In this document: in pieces, positions 1 through 10,219 of the stretch | Numbering within the stretch: position 1 is the stretch's first letter | Layout of the letters: each line of letters starts with the position of its first letter | Origin: Aphanomyces cochlioides | Taxonomy: Eukaryota; Oomycota; Saprolegniomycetes; Saprolegniales; Verrucalvaceae | Assembly: GCA_019828595.1 (NCBI GenBank) | Contig: JAHQRK010000016.1 | Location: forward strand, 744,001 to 808,000 | Length of the DNA stretch: 64,000 nt | Direction of reading: 5' to 3' | Notes under the pieces: generated by a model | Databases searched by the model: none | What the model saw: only the letters and a program-made list of their open reading frames with translations | What the model was told of the DNA's origin: nothing | Made by a program: the position numbers and the translations under genes

Positions 1-1873
1 CGCTCGCTAACACCATTTTGTTGTGGCGTATGCGACACCGTGCGCTCATGTTTGATACCATACTCAGAGAGGTATTGTGTGAACTCAGCAGACATGTATT
101 CGCCACCATTGTCAGAGCGTAGGCAACGGATAGTGCCATTATACTGCGTGTTGCAATGTGCCATGAACTCAGTAAAACATTTGAACGCATCAGACTTCTG
201 GAGGAGCAGAAACACAAAACCGAATCGGGTGAAGTCATCGGTAAATGTGATGAAGTATTTCGCTCGACTACACAGAGCTGGATGTGGCATAGGACCACAT
301 ATGTCCGAGTGAACAAGTTCGAAAGGCGCAGTAGTGACCGCCAACGAGCGTTGTGGGAAGGGTAGCTTGGACTGCTTCCCTGCAAGGCAGCTTGCACAGA
401 ATTCATGCTTGCACTTGTCGAGGTCGATCCCATCAACATATCGACGTGTTTTCTCAGTGTATTTGACACTAATGTGTCCAAGTCGTGCATGCCAAAGATC
501 AGCTGGTGAACTCGCTAGCAGAGAGAACGCCATATCGTTTGATTGATCTGCAGAGTGATCAGTGGTCAAGGCTACTGTCGATACTATTGGATTGGCAATG
601 TCGAGGTAGTAGAGTGTACGCTTCCTCACGCCTTGAGCCAAAATGTCTTTGCCACGCTTGATCGAGCATGTATCTTTCGAGAACTCGGTGGTAAAACCAT
701 GTTGCGAGACTCGGGAAAGAGAAAACAAGTTGTATTGAAGCGAAGGCAAGTAGCTGACATTTTGTAGTTCAACCTCAACTATTCCGGACGGAGTATTCAG
801 CTCGAGGTGAATATTACCACATCCTTCAATCGCCATATCTCCACTATTGGCAGCTCGGACAACACCAGTTGAAGGTTCCAAATTGGTGAACCATGATCTG
901 TTATTGCAGAAATGGTCAGAAGCACCAGAATCAATGACCCATTCGCTTGATACCTCAAGAGCTTCCGAAGCATTCAGGATGATATCAGTTGCAGCAATCA
1001 TGCTGACCCCTTGAGTAGGTGCACTGCTAGGTTTCTTGGTGGACTTCTGGTTGCGACGCGTGTTTGCATAGGTCGCATCATCAGTGTCTTTGAATCGTAA
1101 GCGTCGAGTAGATTCTTGGGATGCCGCAGTTTTCGACTTAGAGTCGGCAATCTTCTTGCGGCACACATCTTCCGTGTGATTGCGTTTCTTGCAGTACGAA
1201 CAGTGACAGGTTCAGCGGTAGAGTTGAAATTCTGGCGACCAGCTTGTTTTTGTTGTTGACGACCACCTCGCGTGGCTGTCAAAGCAGTTTCAGAAGAAGC
1301 AGCAAGTTTTTGATCACGTTGCTCATGTTGTAGGAGCACTGTGAAAATCGTCTCCAGAGTATGAACTTCAATCTCTTGGCCATGCGCAAAAAGATTGACT
1401 TGGTAGGCGACAAAGCTGTCAAAGCGATGATCCAGGCTATTCAAGAATGTTTCGACGTAGAACGAATGCTTGTCAGTGAACCCGGAGGCAATAAGTTCCT
1501 CGACGAGCACAGAGAATCGATAGATATAGTCTGAAGCAAGTTCATTCGAACGGATTCTTGTTGAAAGTAGTTCTTGATATAGATTGCCTTTGCCCATGTA
1601 AGATTTAGATCCATAAATCTTATCCATAGTATCAAGCATTTCTTTTGAAGTATTCTTGCCTCGAACAAGACGTAGATGTTTGTTGGCAATCGTTGCACTG
1701 AGGATAGATTGGACTTTCTTATCCTTAGGTCGGAATGATGCGTCGGTTGTGGGTATAGTCCCATCGATAACACCATCAAGATCTTTCGCTGCAAGGAAAG
1801 TCATGATGCGGTATTTCCATTCAGAGTAGTATGTTCCATCAAAGGAATGTTTAGCGAAATCTTTCAATTCCAT
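1..1873 (-). pseudogene. Copia-type gag-pol (element A), broken, runs off the left edge
   Basis: On the minus strand, a 291-residue gag ORF starts at 1873 (MELKDFAKHSFDGTYYSEWK, a copia gag/UBN2-type start). The zinc knuckle CSYCKKRNHTEDVC (C-x2-C-x4-H-x4-C, near 1170-1210) lies in another frame, so there is a one-base frameshift between gag and the knuckle. Downstream, in the knuckle frame, I read the retropepsin motif WVIDSGASDHFC (near 920-950), a GAG-pre-integrase zinc-binding segment with HARLGH and CxxC, and the integrase core ending in TPQQNGVSER at the window edge. Reverse transcriptase and RNase H would lie outside. No LTR can be recognised in the short space right of 1873, so the 5' end is lost or very short. 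The frameshift and missing LTR argue for an old inactive copy. Confidence 0.85.
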
Positions 1874-1945
1874 GGTGACAAATGTGATTGGTCAAATTGG
1901 ATACTGGTGTGAAAGTGTGTTGACAGAAAGTATCAATTAGTAAGT

Positions 1946-2281
1946 TTAGAGATAATTTCTTTCGCGGTTGACGTGTAAGTTCTTGTGTGCAATGTGCTCA
2001 GAAATTTCGAGTGGTACTGTGCGATCGAGAATTTGCAAAGAACTTTCCGTGAGATTGTTGACTTGACGGAGAAGAGACTGGATGATTTTCTCAAATGTCT
2101 TGTCTTGTTCGGAAAAGTCGGTCAAAATAGTGTCCTTGAACTTTTTGTTGATTCGTTGGACGTGGTGAAGAGCGTTGACAAGGTCTTGGTGTATCTTGTC
2201 GGCTTTGGTGTCTTCTTTGACGCGGCGGAACTGCTTGAGGAGCTTCGCTTGTTTCTTGGCTCGAACTTGACGTTGCTTGCG
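1946..2281 (-). pseudogene. C-terminal 111 codons of a small ORF split by copia element B
   Basis: Reading the minus strand from 8111 down to 8056-8061 and then from 2281 down to 1946, with one copy of the TTGCG target duplication removed, gives a continuous 128-codon frame. It has an ATG, an in-frame stop upstream of it, and a TAA at 1946-1948. The product is very basic at its N-terminus and rich in Lys, Gln, Glu and Leu afterwards, as in a coiled coil (RKQRQVRAKKQAKLLKQF near the junction). I do not recognise the family. It may be a host gene or part of an older repeat; copia element A lies only about 70 bp downstream. What is directly visible is that the frame closes across the insertion. 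Confidence 0.5.
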
Positions 2282-2655
2282 TGTCAGAAATGATAGTATA
2301 TCCGGACTCTGTACGGATAGTGGAGATTCATTCTTATTTTATTACATGGTTTCGGCAACGAACATATAATGTATTCAAGTTATAATTTAAAGTGTATTTT
2401 ATGAAGAGGAGTCCGACTCCTTCAAAGTAACAATAGGAACAAGGTCATCAACCAATCATATTTAATGTAACATTTGTTACATTATCATATGTTGATGGTT
2501 GGTTATGCTTCACGGCGTGCATCAGCTATGATGTGAAGAAGAATGCTCACTACTCAATTTGCTTCCTCGGAACTGAGCTCCTTCTAGCTCTACGTATTGT
2601 GTATACCCTTCTCTATTGCTTGCTTTCTGCTTGTGTGTGATTGTTATAATTGATA
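2282..2655 (+). repeat. 5' LTR of copia element B
   Basis: Matches 7682-8055 at an exact offset of 5,400 bp with no difference seen. The sequence shared by both sides runs from 2281 to 2657; setting the target duplication TTGCG fixes the LTR at 2282-2655. It should carry the RNA polymerase II promoter and polyadenylation signal. Confidence 0.93.
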
Positions 2656-2663
2656 TTTCAAGT

Positions 2664-3407
2664 ATGACTATTCCTGCTGCTTCTTCTGTGAAACAATCTC
2701 TTCCTGCGGACTTGGCTCTTCTGGCATTTGACGGAAAGAAGGCCTCGTTTCGTGTTTGGTCCCAAGGTTTCATTAGTTATCTCGAGGGACTTACTCTAGA
2801 GATGACAGGAAACTATCTTAGGGAACCTAAAAAGTTACCAGAACCACGTATCAAATACGAGGACTGGTTGACATGTGTGCCTCCTGTAGAATCTACTGGT
2901 AATGAGGTTCATGATCAGTGGCATGCATACAATAGAAAGAGAACCGAGCAAAAGGTTCGATTTTATCTCTTAGCTCTTCTTCCTAAGTCTTTCGTTCAAC
3001 AATTACGAGATACGACTGACTCAAAGACTCCTGTGCATGAGGTGTGGGCTGAGGTGAATCGGCGATACGGGATTTCTAACGTATCTGCTGTTACTAATTA
3101 CATGGGACAATTAGTCAAAATAGCTCAAAAACCATTTGACAATATTCAGTTGTGGTTTGGTGAGATGAAGTCCCTAAAGAATTTGATCAATGCACAGTCC
3201 CAACAGCACTTGGGACGAGACAGTGTAACTGATGATATGCTTATTTATTTGGCATTGAATGAATTACCTTCTCAATTTTATGGTGCACAGATTAAATATG
3301 ACTCTTCCTTCACCTTGTCTGATGTTGAGACAAAATTGGTGGGTGTTTTCGGTCAAAAAGACAATCGGCTATTTTTACCATGGGAGGTCAAAATTCCAAG
3401 CAAGTAG
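2664..3407 (+). CDS. Copia element B Gag
   Basis: About 247 residues from the ATG just after the LTR (MTIPAASSVKQSLPADLALL). The open frame extends upstream into the LTR, but the first ATG outside it is here. It contains the FDGKKASFRVWSQGF segment typical of copia gag (UBN2/DUF4219-like) and a helical middle region; the zinc knuckle lies in the pol frame. The capsid part assembles virus-like particles around the element RNA. The ATG lies only 8 bp after the LTR, leaving no room for a separate primer-binding site. The frame ends at a TAG that overlaps pol by about 28 nt. Confidence 0.85.
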   Translation: MTIPAASSVKQSLPADLALLAFDGKKASFRVWSQGFISYLEGLTLEMTGNYLREPKKLPEPRIKYEDWLTCVPPVESTGNEVHDQWHAYNRKRTEQKVRFYLLALLPKSFVQQLRDTTDSKTPVHEVWAEVNRRYGISNVSAVTNYMGQLVKIAQKPFDNIQLWFGEMKSLKNLINAQSQQHLGRDSVTDDMLIYLALNELPSQFYGAQIKYDSSFTLSDVETKLVGVFGQKDNRLFLPWEVKIPSK

Positions 3408-6400
3408 TGCCTGTGAACAACGTCGGAAAATTGTCCAATCAGGGGCCAGGAAAGCGAAAAAATGTCAATATTTCGGCCAATCAAAACAAGCGACACGATG
3501 GCGGTCAAGGAAAAGCCAACGCGCGTCCGACGCCTCAAGGAATGAAATGCTTCTACTGTGAAGGGAAGTACAATGTTGCTGGCCAAGACCATACCAAGTG
3601 GAAGTGCCCCAAGCGGCAAGAGGACTTCAGCCGGGGATGGGCTCGATCCAACATCTATGAGAAGCCAAGGAAGATACAAGATTCGACACCCCGAGGACGG
3701 GACGCGACTCGTGAAGAAGTGCCCTGTGGCGCCGTGACCACTCGAGAAGAGGTGCCGCTGCCACCTATGGGCGATACAAGAAGAGAAATCGAGCTACCCG
3801 ATGATGACTCGACAAAGTCGATCGAAGAATTATTGTTCGACGACGACGACGAAATGGGTGACGATATGATGCAATACTCTCCGGCTCTGGTGGCTGACAC
3901 TACTGCAACTCCTAGAATGGAGACAGTGGCAGCTTCCATGAAGTCTCTCTCAGTTGAGCTGGATCAGGTAATTGCATCTCAATTTCCGCATTTGCTAACA
4001 CTACGTTCAATGACTAGAAGTGAATGGGCACTCGATGGCGGATGCGGGCATCACATGACAGGAGAGGTACAATATCTAGTTAAATCTAATGTACACTCTG
4101 GTTTTGTGTTCAAATTTGGTGATGGGAAAGGTCTTCAGTGCACACATCTAGGCGTAGCGAAGCTTTGGTTTGATTCTCCCGAAGGAGTTCGGCCATTCAC
4201 ATTCAAAAATGTAGCCTATGTGCCAGGAGCCAAAGCTAATATACTAAGTGAAAATCAATTGAAACGATGCGGATATTACATAGCAGATAGCTCTTGTGGC
4301 ATGTACAAGTACGTGTTTAAGGATAATGCACTACAGTTGATTGCTAGCTGTATTAATGGAGCTTATTACGTTAAGAGTCATTCTATCAATGAGCGTCAGA
4401 TTATATGTCATGCAGTTAAACATGCGCCAGCTCGCCAGACTATAATAACGAACGTGAATCGAGCGCACGAGCTTTTTCGTGAGTGGCATGTGAGACTAGG
4501 CCACGTGAACAGAGAAACTCTAATTCGTATGTTGACGTCTGGAAAGATAAAAGGTCTACCTCATCTACATGTCGATAGTTTAAAAGATCTAAAGATGTTT
4601 TGTAAGACTTGCGTTATAGCTAAGCTCAGACGCATGTCCTATAAACGACGTGTTGGAACTAGACATCCTGACCCATTGGGATCTCTACACATGGACACAT
4701 GTGGGCCACTTAAACAATCAGGATTGTACGGCACAACTAGCGACATTCGCTACTACTGCTCCGTTGTAGACGATGCGTCGTCTTACCGATGGGCATCCTT
4801 GCACAAGACTAAGGACACAATTCCTAATACTATTAAAGACTTTGTGAATCTGGTTCAAAGACAAACAGACAAGGTCATTCGCCGAGTGCGAACTGATGGA
4901 GGCACTGAGTTCAACAACAGGTCGCTTCTTAAATTCTACAATGAACTGGGTATTAAATATGAAAAGTCTAATCGATATTCACCCGAGGAGAATGGGTCTG
5001 CTGAGAGAGACCACCAGTCAAAGTTTGCTAAAGTTAGATGCATGCTTTTAGATGCTAATATGAATGCAAAGTGGTGGCCCGAAGCATTGATGTACGCTAC
5101 GTATATCCAAAATCTCACACCTTCCAAGCGTCTGAGCGACAAGACACCGTATGAATGTGTTCATGGTGTCCTTCCTGATTTAAGTCGCATTCATATGTGG
5201 GGATGTGTGTGTTACACACACATACCGCAAGAGCTTCGATCAGACAAGAAGCTCTCATCTAGGTCTATGAAGTGTCGATTCCTAGGAATAGCAGAAGACT
5301 ACAAAGGATATCGTCTATTAGATATTCATAATAACAAGTTTCTAATTGCACGTGATGTTACTTTTGATGGCGGGTTCCTTGGAGATGCTGTAAGCAAAGT
5401 TTTCCACCACCAGGAACCTCGCCTAACGCTCAGTGAAACCCAAGCAATTGACTCACTGCCCAGTGCAGGAGCCATGGGTTCGCATGCTGGTGATTGTGAG
5501 AGCAACGCTGCTCGTCGTGAGAGAAACGCTGCTCGTTGTGAGAGCACTCACGACAATGATAATGACATCTCACACACCTCAAGAAGTACTTCTGTAGACG
5601 TACAGGACGAGAATCATTCAGACGTGGATGATCCTACTTCACCTTCCAGATCTAATCGTAAAAGGACAAACAATGGTGACATTCATAACTTGCAGTTAAA
5701 GCAAAAACGAGTTACTAGAGTTAGTGGGAGTACTTCAATGAGGGTGAGTCAAAATGACTCTCCAACCCCAACCCTTGACTCTCCACCCCAAACCCTTGAT
5801 TCTCACACGAGATCGCTTCGACAAAATCGTCGTCTCCCTCGTCGTTTCGATGACTACGTCTGCAATAATGCGATCATTCGATCAGGTCATCCAAGAACTG
5901 AGCCTCTTGAATTGAATGTATTACTAAACTTATTGCATTCTGGACTTCGATCTATTGATCAACTGGCAGAGTATTCTGTAAATGTTGGTGATATGTCAAC
6001 AACAACTCAGCCATATCCAAAAGTGGTTATACCTCGATCTCTAAAAGAGGCACTTACTGGTCCAAACAGTGCACAGTGGCGTCAAGCCATTGATGAGGAA
6101 TATCAGTCATTAATCGATAATAAAACGTGGAAGTTGACTGAGCTACCTCCTGGTAGACTAGCCATTCCGTGCCACTGGGTATTTACTGTAAAGTACCACT
6201 CTAATGGGTCCATCGAGCGCTTCAAGGCTCGTCTAGTAGCACAGGGATGCCATCAAGAGTATGGTGTAGACTGTGATGAAGTCTATGCACCTGTTGCTCG
6301 ATTTGAATCACTTCGACTGGTTCTAGCACTAGGTGTTATTCATGATTGTATTATTAAGCAAATGGATGTGCACACAGCCTTTCTAAATGGGTCCATTCCG

Positions 6401-7618
6401 AATGGTACCAAACTGTACATGCGTCAGGCTCCAGGCTTTGTGCAGAGTCGTTCTAAACATCTAGTCTATGAGCTTGTTAAAAGCATATATGGACTTAAGC
6501 AGGCTCCTAGAATTTGGTATCAACTCCTACATGAGTTTCTAACATCAGTTGGTTTTGAACGATGCAGCAAAGAATATTGCATCTATGTTCAAAAAGTGGG
6601 AGAACACAAAGACGAATGGATTGTTGTTGTGGTTTATGTTGACGATCTAACAATTATATCGAGGAACAATGAGTTGGTTGTCAATCTTCAGTCTCAATTG
6701 AGTAGTCGATTCAAAATGAAAGACCTTGGAGACTTGAATTACATACTTAAAATAAGAGTTGAGAGAAATAGATCGTTAAAAATCATGACACTATCCCAGG
6801 AGAAATACATCTTCGACTTGCTCGAGAAGTATAACATGGTTAACTGCAAACCAGCTCAAACACCACAGCTAGTGGGAGTAGAACTGTATCCTGAAACCTC
6901 TCTCTCTCCGGCTGAGATCGCCAAACAACCATATGACTATAGAGGGTTAGTTGGTTCACTACAATATTTAGTTAGAGGCACACGGCCAGACATTGCAAAC
7001 GCCGTGCAATCTCTTAGTAAGTTCGTATCATGTTATAATAAACTACATTGGGAAGCAGCCCTGAGAGTACTAAGATACTCGAAAGGGACGTCCACATATG
7101 GACTTCTTATAGATGGAAACCAAGCCGGAGTTTCGTTAGAAGTCTATACGGATGCGAGTTTCGCGACTCAACATAAAGAGCGTAAGTCAGTAACAGGTTA
7201 TTTAATTATAATAGCCGGTGTCTGTATATCTTGGTGCAGCTCTAAGCAAGCATGTGTGTCAGTCTCGACGACTGAGTCGGAATTGGTCGCTCTAAGCGAG
7301 GGCATTAAGGAAAGCGAATGGATCTGTCACCTACTCAGTGAGATGGGATTCAAACCATCTGGACCAGTTGTTGTCTGGTGCGACAACACTGCAGCAATAG
7401 ACATAGTCCACAATCCTGGAAATCACAAAGCCAGCAAACATATCGAAACTAGATATTTATTTGCAAGAGACTTAATTGAAAAGGATAGAATCAAAGTAAA
7501 ATACTGCAAGACAGAGGAAATGCTTGCAGATATCCTAACTAAGGCACTGCCGGTGAAGCAATTCCAATTCCTGCGTCATGCGATGGGTGTGCGAGATCTG
7601 TCCCCTTCGCAACGATAA
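3380..7618 (+). CDS. Copia element B Pol polyprotein
   Basis: A 1,412-codon open frame in the -1 frame relative to gag. In order: a widened zinc knuckle starting CFYC (about residues 57-76); an aspartic protease motif ALDGGCGHHMTG (about 217), with DGG in place of the usual D-S/T-G; an integrase zinc-binding region (HVRLGH..CKTC, about 372-415); an integrase core with acidic residues in LHMDTCGP, RTDGGTEF and ENGSAER; a low-complexity linker with repeats (about 690-830); reverse transcriptase from KTWKL through YVDD (about 1087); and RNase H with YTDASFA, TTESELVAL and DILTKALP. The start at 3380 is formal, because synthesis is probably by frameshift from gag. The codon AAT/TTT-rich stretch CTATTTTTACC near 3367-3378 is a candidate slip site. 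No internal stop is seen. Confidence 0.93.
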   Translation: MGGQNSKQVVPVNNVGKLSNQGPGKRKNVNISANQNKRHDGGQGKANARPTPQGMKCFYCEGKYNVAGQDHTKWKCPKRQEDFSRGWARSNIYEKPRKIQDSTPRGRDATREEVPCGAVTTREEVPLPPMGDTRREIELPDDDSTKSIEELLFDDDDEMGDDMMQYSPALVADTTATPRMETVAASMKSLSVELDQVIASQFPHLLTLRSMTRSEWALDGGCGHHMTGEVQYLVKSNVHSGFVFKFGDGKGLQCTHLGVAKLWFDSPEGVRPFTFKNVAYVPGAKANILSENQLKRCGYYIADSSCGMYKYVFKDNALQLIASCINGAYYVKSHSINERQIICHAVKHAPARQTIITNVNRAHELFREWHVRLGHVNRETLIRMLTSGKIKGLPHLHVDSLKDLKMFCKTCVIAKLRRMSYKRRVGTRHPDPLGSLHMDTCGPLKQSGLYGTTSDIRYYCSVVDDASSYRWASLHKTKDTIPNTIKDFVNLVQRQTDKVIRRVRTDGGTEFNNRSLLKFYNELGIKYEKSNRYSPEENGSAERDHQSKFAKVRCMLLDANMNAKWWPEALMYATYIQNLTPSKRLSDKTPYECVHGVLPDLSRIHMWGCVCYTHIPQELRSDKKLSSRSMKCRFLGIAEDYKGYRLLDIHNNKFLIARDVTFDGGFLGDAVSKVFHHQEPRLTLSETQAIDSLPSAGAMGSHAGDCESNAARRERNAARCESTHDNDNDISHTSRSTSVDVQDENHSDVDDPTSPSRSNRKRTNNGDIHNLQLKQKRVTRVSGSTSMRVSQNDSPTPTLDSPPQTLDSHTRSLRQNRRLPRRFDDYVCNNAIIRSGHPRTEPLELNVLLNLLHSGLRSIDQLAEYSVNVGDMSTTTQPYPKVVIPRSLKEALTGPNSAQWRQAIDEEYQSLIDNKTWKLTELPPGRLAIPCHWVFTVKYHSNGSIERFKARLVAQGCHQEYGVDCDEVYAPVARFESLRLVLALGVIHDCIIKQMDVHTAFLNGSIPNGTKLYMRQAPGFVQSRSKHLVYELVKSIYGLKQAPRIWYQLLHEFLTSVGFERCSKEYCIYVQKVGEHKDEWIVVVVYVDDLTIISRNNELVVNLQSQLSSRFKMKDLGDLNYILKIRVERNRSLKIMTLSQEKYIFDLLEKYNMVNCKPAQTPQLVGVELYPETSLSPAEIAKQPYDYRGLVGSLQYLVRGTRPDIANAVQSLSKFVSCYNKLHWEAALRVLRYSKGTSTYGLLIDGNQAGVSLEVYTDASFATQHKERKSVTGYLIIIAGVCISWCSSKQACVSVSTTESELVALSEGIKESEWICHLLSEMGFKPSGPVVVWCDNTAAIDIVHNPGNHKASKHIETRYLFARDLIEKDRIKVKYCKTEEMLADILTKALPVKQFQFLRHAMGVRDLSPSQR

Positions 7619-7672
7619 ACAGCACAATTAACAGCAGAATTGTGGTTAGGTAATGGAGTCTCCTCACTCTTC

Positions 7673-7681
7673 AAGTGGGAG
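7673..7681 (+). promoter_or_regulatory. Polypurine tract of copia element B
   Basis: AAGTGGGAG lies immediately before the 3' LTR, where plus-strand DNA synthesis is primed. Position and purine content fit the copia pattern. Confidence 0.75.
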
Positions 7682-8055
7682 TGTCAGAAATGATAGTATA
7701 TCCGGACTCTGTACGGATAGTGGAGATTCATTCTTATTTTATTACATGGTTTCGGCAACGAACATATAATGTATTCAAGTTATAATTTAAAGTGTATTTT
7801 ATGAAGAGGAGTCCGACTCCTTCAAAGTAACAATAGGAACAAGGTCATCAACCAATCATATTTAATGTAACATTTGTTACATTATCATATGTTGATGGTT
7901 GGTTATGCTTCACGGCGTGCATCAGCTATGATGTGAAGAAGAATGCTCACTACTCAATTTGCTTCCTCGGAACTGAGCTCCTTCTAGCTCTACGTATTGT
8001 GTATACCCTTCTCTATTGCTTGCTTTCTGCTTGTGTGTGATTGTTATAATTGATA
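7682..8055 (+). repeat. 3' LTR of copia element B
   Basis: Identical by eye to 2282-2655; followed by target duplication TTGCG. Confidence 0.93.
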
Positions 8056-8060
8056 TTGCG

Positions 8061-8111
8061 GAGTCGGTTGACTTCGGTCTTCGAGACGAGGGTCTTCGGG
8101 TTGACTTTCAT
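8061..8111 (-). pseudogene. N-terminal 17 codons of the ORF split by copia element B
   Basis: Starts with ATG at 8111-8109 (MKVNPKTLVSKTEVNRL) and runs into the right target duplication of the retrotransposon. It continues at 2281 in the same frame. See the partner fragment at 1946-2281. An in-frame TAG lies a few codons upstream of the ATG, which supports this start. Confidence 0.45.
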
Positions 8112-8691
8112 AAATTGACCAACTCTACTAGGAGTTAAGGTCACTAGAAGAGGAACTTACAGTGTTTCCCAAGAAGGTACTGACTCGACACTCACAAAAG
8201 GAGTACAAGCACGACTGTAATGGTGTTCGTTCTAGGCGGTCTTCCTTCTATTCTTGTAGGGCGCAGCCAACAAAACAAAACCGGGCAGACGGGTAAAAGG
8301 ACAGACGGCGGCGGGGACGGCTGTGTAGGACGCGGAGGTTGAAGGCGGCAGCAAGGACGACTTCGGTAGCGCGGGTTGGGCTCGTAACCTATAAGAGGTC
8401 GAATGGAAAGTGTATTAGAACTTATGGAAGAGCTAGAGATGTGCTAAAGATACGCTAGCTAGAGTATATGCATAATGAGAATGAAGTTTAACAGAGAAGC
8501 AAACAGAGAATAGTCAGAAGAAAGAATTTGCTTTGCAATGAAAGGTAAGAAAGATAGAACGTCTCGATCTCTTCTTCAACGTTGTGAGCTTCAACAGTCC
8601 CCTTGCGCAAACAGCTCGACGATCCACCAAAGTGACACCAAAGAGAAAACCCAACTTGAAGAAATATCTAAAACTGAGGGGGAATCTTCAC
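8112..8691. other. Stretch without a recognised gene
   Basis: Contains the presumed upstream region of the split minus-strand ORF and a GC-rich patch near 8270-8400. A 62-codon plus-strand frame at 8538-8726 shows no family feature. I see no gene that I can support. Confidence 0.5.
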
Positions 8692-9114
8692 GGCACACCT
8701 TCGGCTTGTCCCCTGGTCCCATTTAAGTACACATAGTAATTCCTTAATATTCATGAAATTGCCCTGTGCATTCCTTCGGCCTGGCCCCTGGTCCACTCTA
8801 AAGTTTAAATCCTCACTAGGCCAGCCTCGCGCTCACAAGGACGAGAAATTCGACCTCTGAGACCTCCAGATGCGTACCTTAAATGCTATAAGCGAAGTTA
8901 CTGCAGAAAAATCGGCTAATCTGGTATGTTGCAAGCTAAAATCCCCTTGCTCCTGTTTTGTTTCTGAACTCGAGTAAAATTTGTATGGCAAAATGAATGG
9001 AACTTTAGAGTGGACCAGGGGCCAGGCCGAAGGAATGCACAGGGCAATTTCATGAATATTAAGGAATTACTATGTGTACTTAATTGGGACCAGGGGACAA
9101 GCCGAAGGTGTGCC
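8692..9114. repeat. Fold-back element with 114-bp inverted arms
   Basis: 8692-8805 is the reverse complement of 9001-9114 with about one mismatch, separated by a 195-bp spacer. The outer flanks continue the similarity (ATCTTC) after a one-base gap. There is no coding frame of note. This is the form of a fold-back or MITE-type non-autonomous DNA element; no clear target duplication was found. Confidence 0.85.
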
Positions 9115-9729
9115 CGAAGATCTGTCGCTCTCGCACATCGAGAGAAAGTCGCACTGACGTTGTTGAATCGTTCACGCGCACCCATCTCTCAACCGATCAG
9201 ATTTATCTGTCATAATATATATTTGCAGTAAATTGATATTGCTCATTGTAAAATTGATGACAAACTCTTTCAAAATTTACTCTTATATTTTATATACTGT
9301 ATTATACTATACAGTACGTTTGATGTACTTTCTATCATCTTGAAAAAGCAACCATGTCACTACGGCCGTCAACATGGAATACCATCAAATCCCCTTGCTG
9401 TCGACGAACCACATCTCTCGCGTCGGTTCTCAACCCATCCAACTAATCTCCCACCTATCACTTCGTACTGCATTCTGACGACTGCAAATCGTGAAAGTCC
9501 AGTCGAGGCTGTCTGCGTGATTCGATGGACGACTTGGAGCATCTCTCTCGTGGCCATTGCGAGTCCTATTGCACGAAATATCCATGGCGCAGAGCGTGGA
9601 TTAGTGTACAGTCTTCCCCCGCGATAGCGAACCTCTGATAAAAATAAGAAGCTGGAGGTATACCTGAGGTACAAGTATAAATTTAGGAAGGATATATTCA
9701 TGGGTACCGTTACCCCTGATTGGTCAGTG
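9115..9729. other. Intergenic, AT-rich part 9200-9340
   Basis: A minus-strand frame continues through here from the helix-turn-helix fragment at 9730-9926 but loses family resemblance. Nothing else is supported. Confidence 0.4.
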
Positions 9730-9926
9730 GGGTTGTAGCTGTCATCGTTGGTGGTCCGAAGCCAGCCAGACATAGTTGACTTTGCAGGCAAGCGTGGAAG
9801 ATTAAACTTCCAATGGGCCCATGCTCGTAATTGTATGCCTTGCATGAGTGGGTTTGCGTTGGGATGCTGCAATAGTGCGCGCTTTTGGTCGAATGTCAAT
9901 CTCATTCTTGTCGATGGAGACGGCAT
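9730..9926 (-). pseudogene. CENP-B/pogo-type helix-turn-helix fragment
   Basis: From ATG at 9926 the minus strand encodes MPSPSTRMRLTFDQKRALLQ and continues through a QLRAWAHWKF..PAKSTMSGWL pattern. This resembles the N-terminal DNA-binding domain of Tigger/pogo transposases and related ARS-binding proteins common in oomycetes. The frame stays open to 9369, but the later sequence shows neither the second CENP-B-type domain nor a DDE core. I therefore read it as a relic or as one exon of something larger. The family assignment rests on motif resemblance only. Confidence 0.45.
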
Positions 9927-10219
9927 GTTTGATGAACAAATGGACTTTTTCGCCAAGTGTTGTACCTTTCCTCCAATCCCAATTCAAAATTTTGAAATAC
10001 CTCTTGTATTTGATTTTGCTGTCGTGTATGGCGAAATAAAGTTCGACGAGATATAATTTCTGGTGGGTTCGCTGTCGCTAGGGAAGACTGTATGAGTATG
10101 CGGATTGACTAGACTTTAGCTCAGTGTGCGTTTTTCGCGGGTGAGTAATTCGACAGATGCGGACTCTACGCCAGACAGGCCACCCTTGCGAGCATATTTA
10201 GATTTGTTCAATAGGAACA

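Larger units (their letters stand above)
2282..8055 (+). mobile_element. Complete Ty1/copia LTR retrotransposon (element B)
   Basis: Two 374-bp LTRs that I find identical base for base flank gag and pol. The element is bordered by a 5-bp direct repeat TTGCG (2277-2281 and 8056-8060). The LTRs begin TGTCAG and end TTGATA, so termini are TG..TA rather than the usual TG..CA. Domain order is gag, zinc knuckle, protease, integrase, reverse transcriptase, RNase H, which is the copia order. A polypurine tract sits directly against the 3' LTR. Identical LTRs and open frames indicate a recent insertion, possibly still mobile. It inserted into the small minus-strand ORF described separately, next to an older copia element. 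Confidence 0.95.

Noticed and set aside
40..767. Plus-strand open frames at the left edge
   Set aside because: They are antisense shadows of the copia element A integrase and protease read on the minus strand.
1985..2293. 102-codon plus-strand frame
   Set aside because: It is the complement of the split minus-strand ORF and runs into the LTR; the minus-strand frame has the better start, stop and composition.
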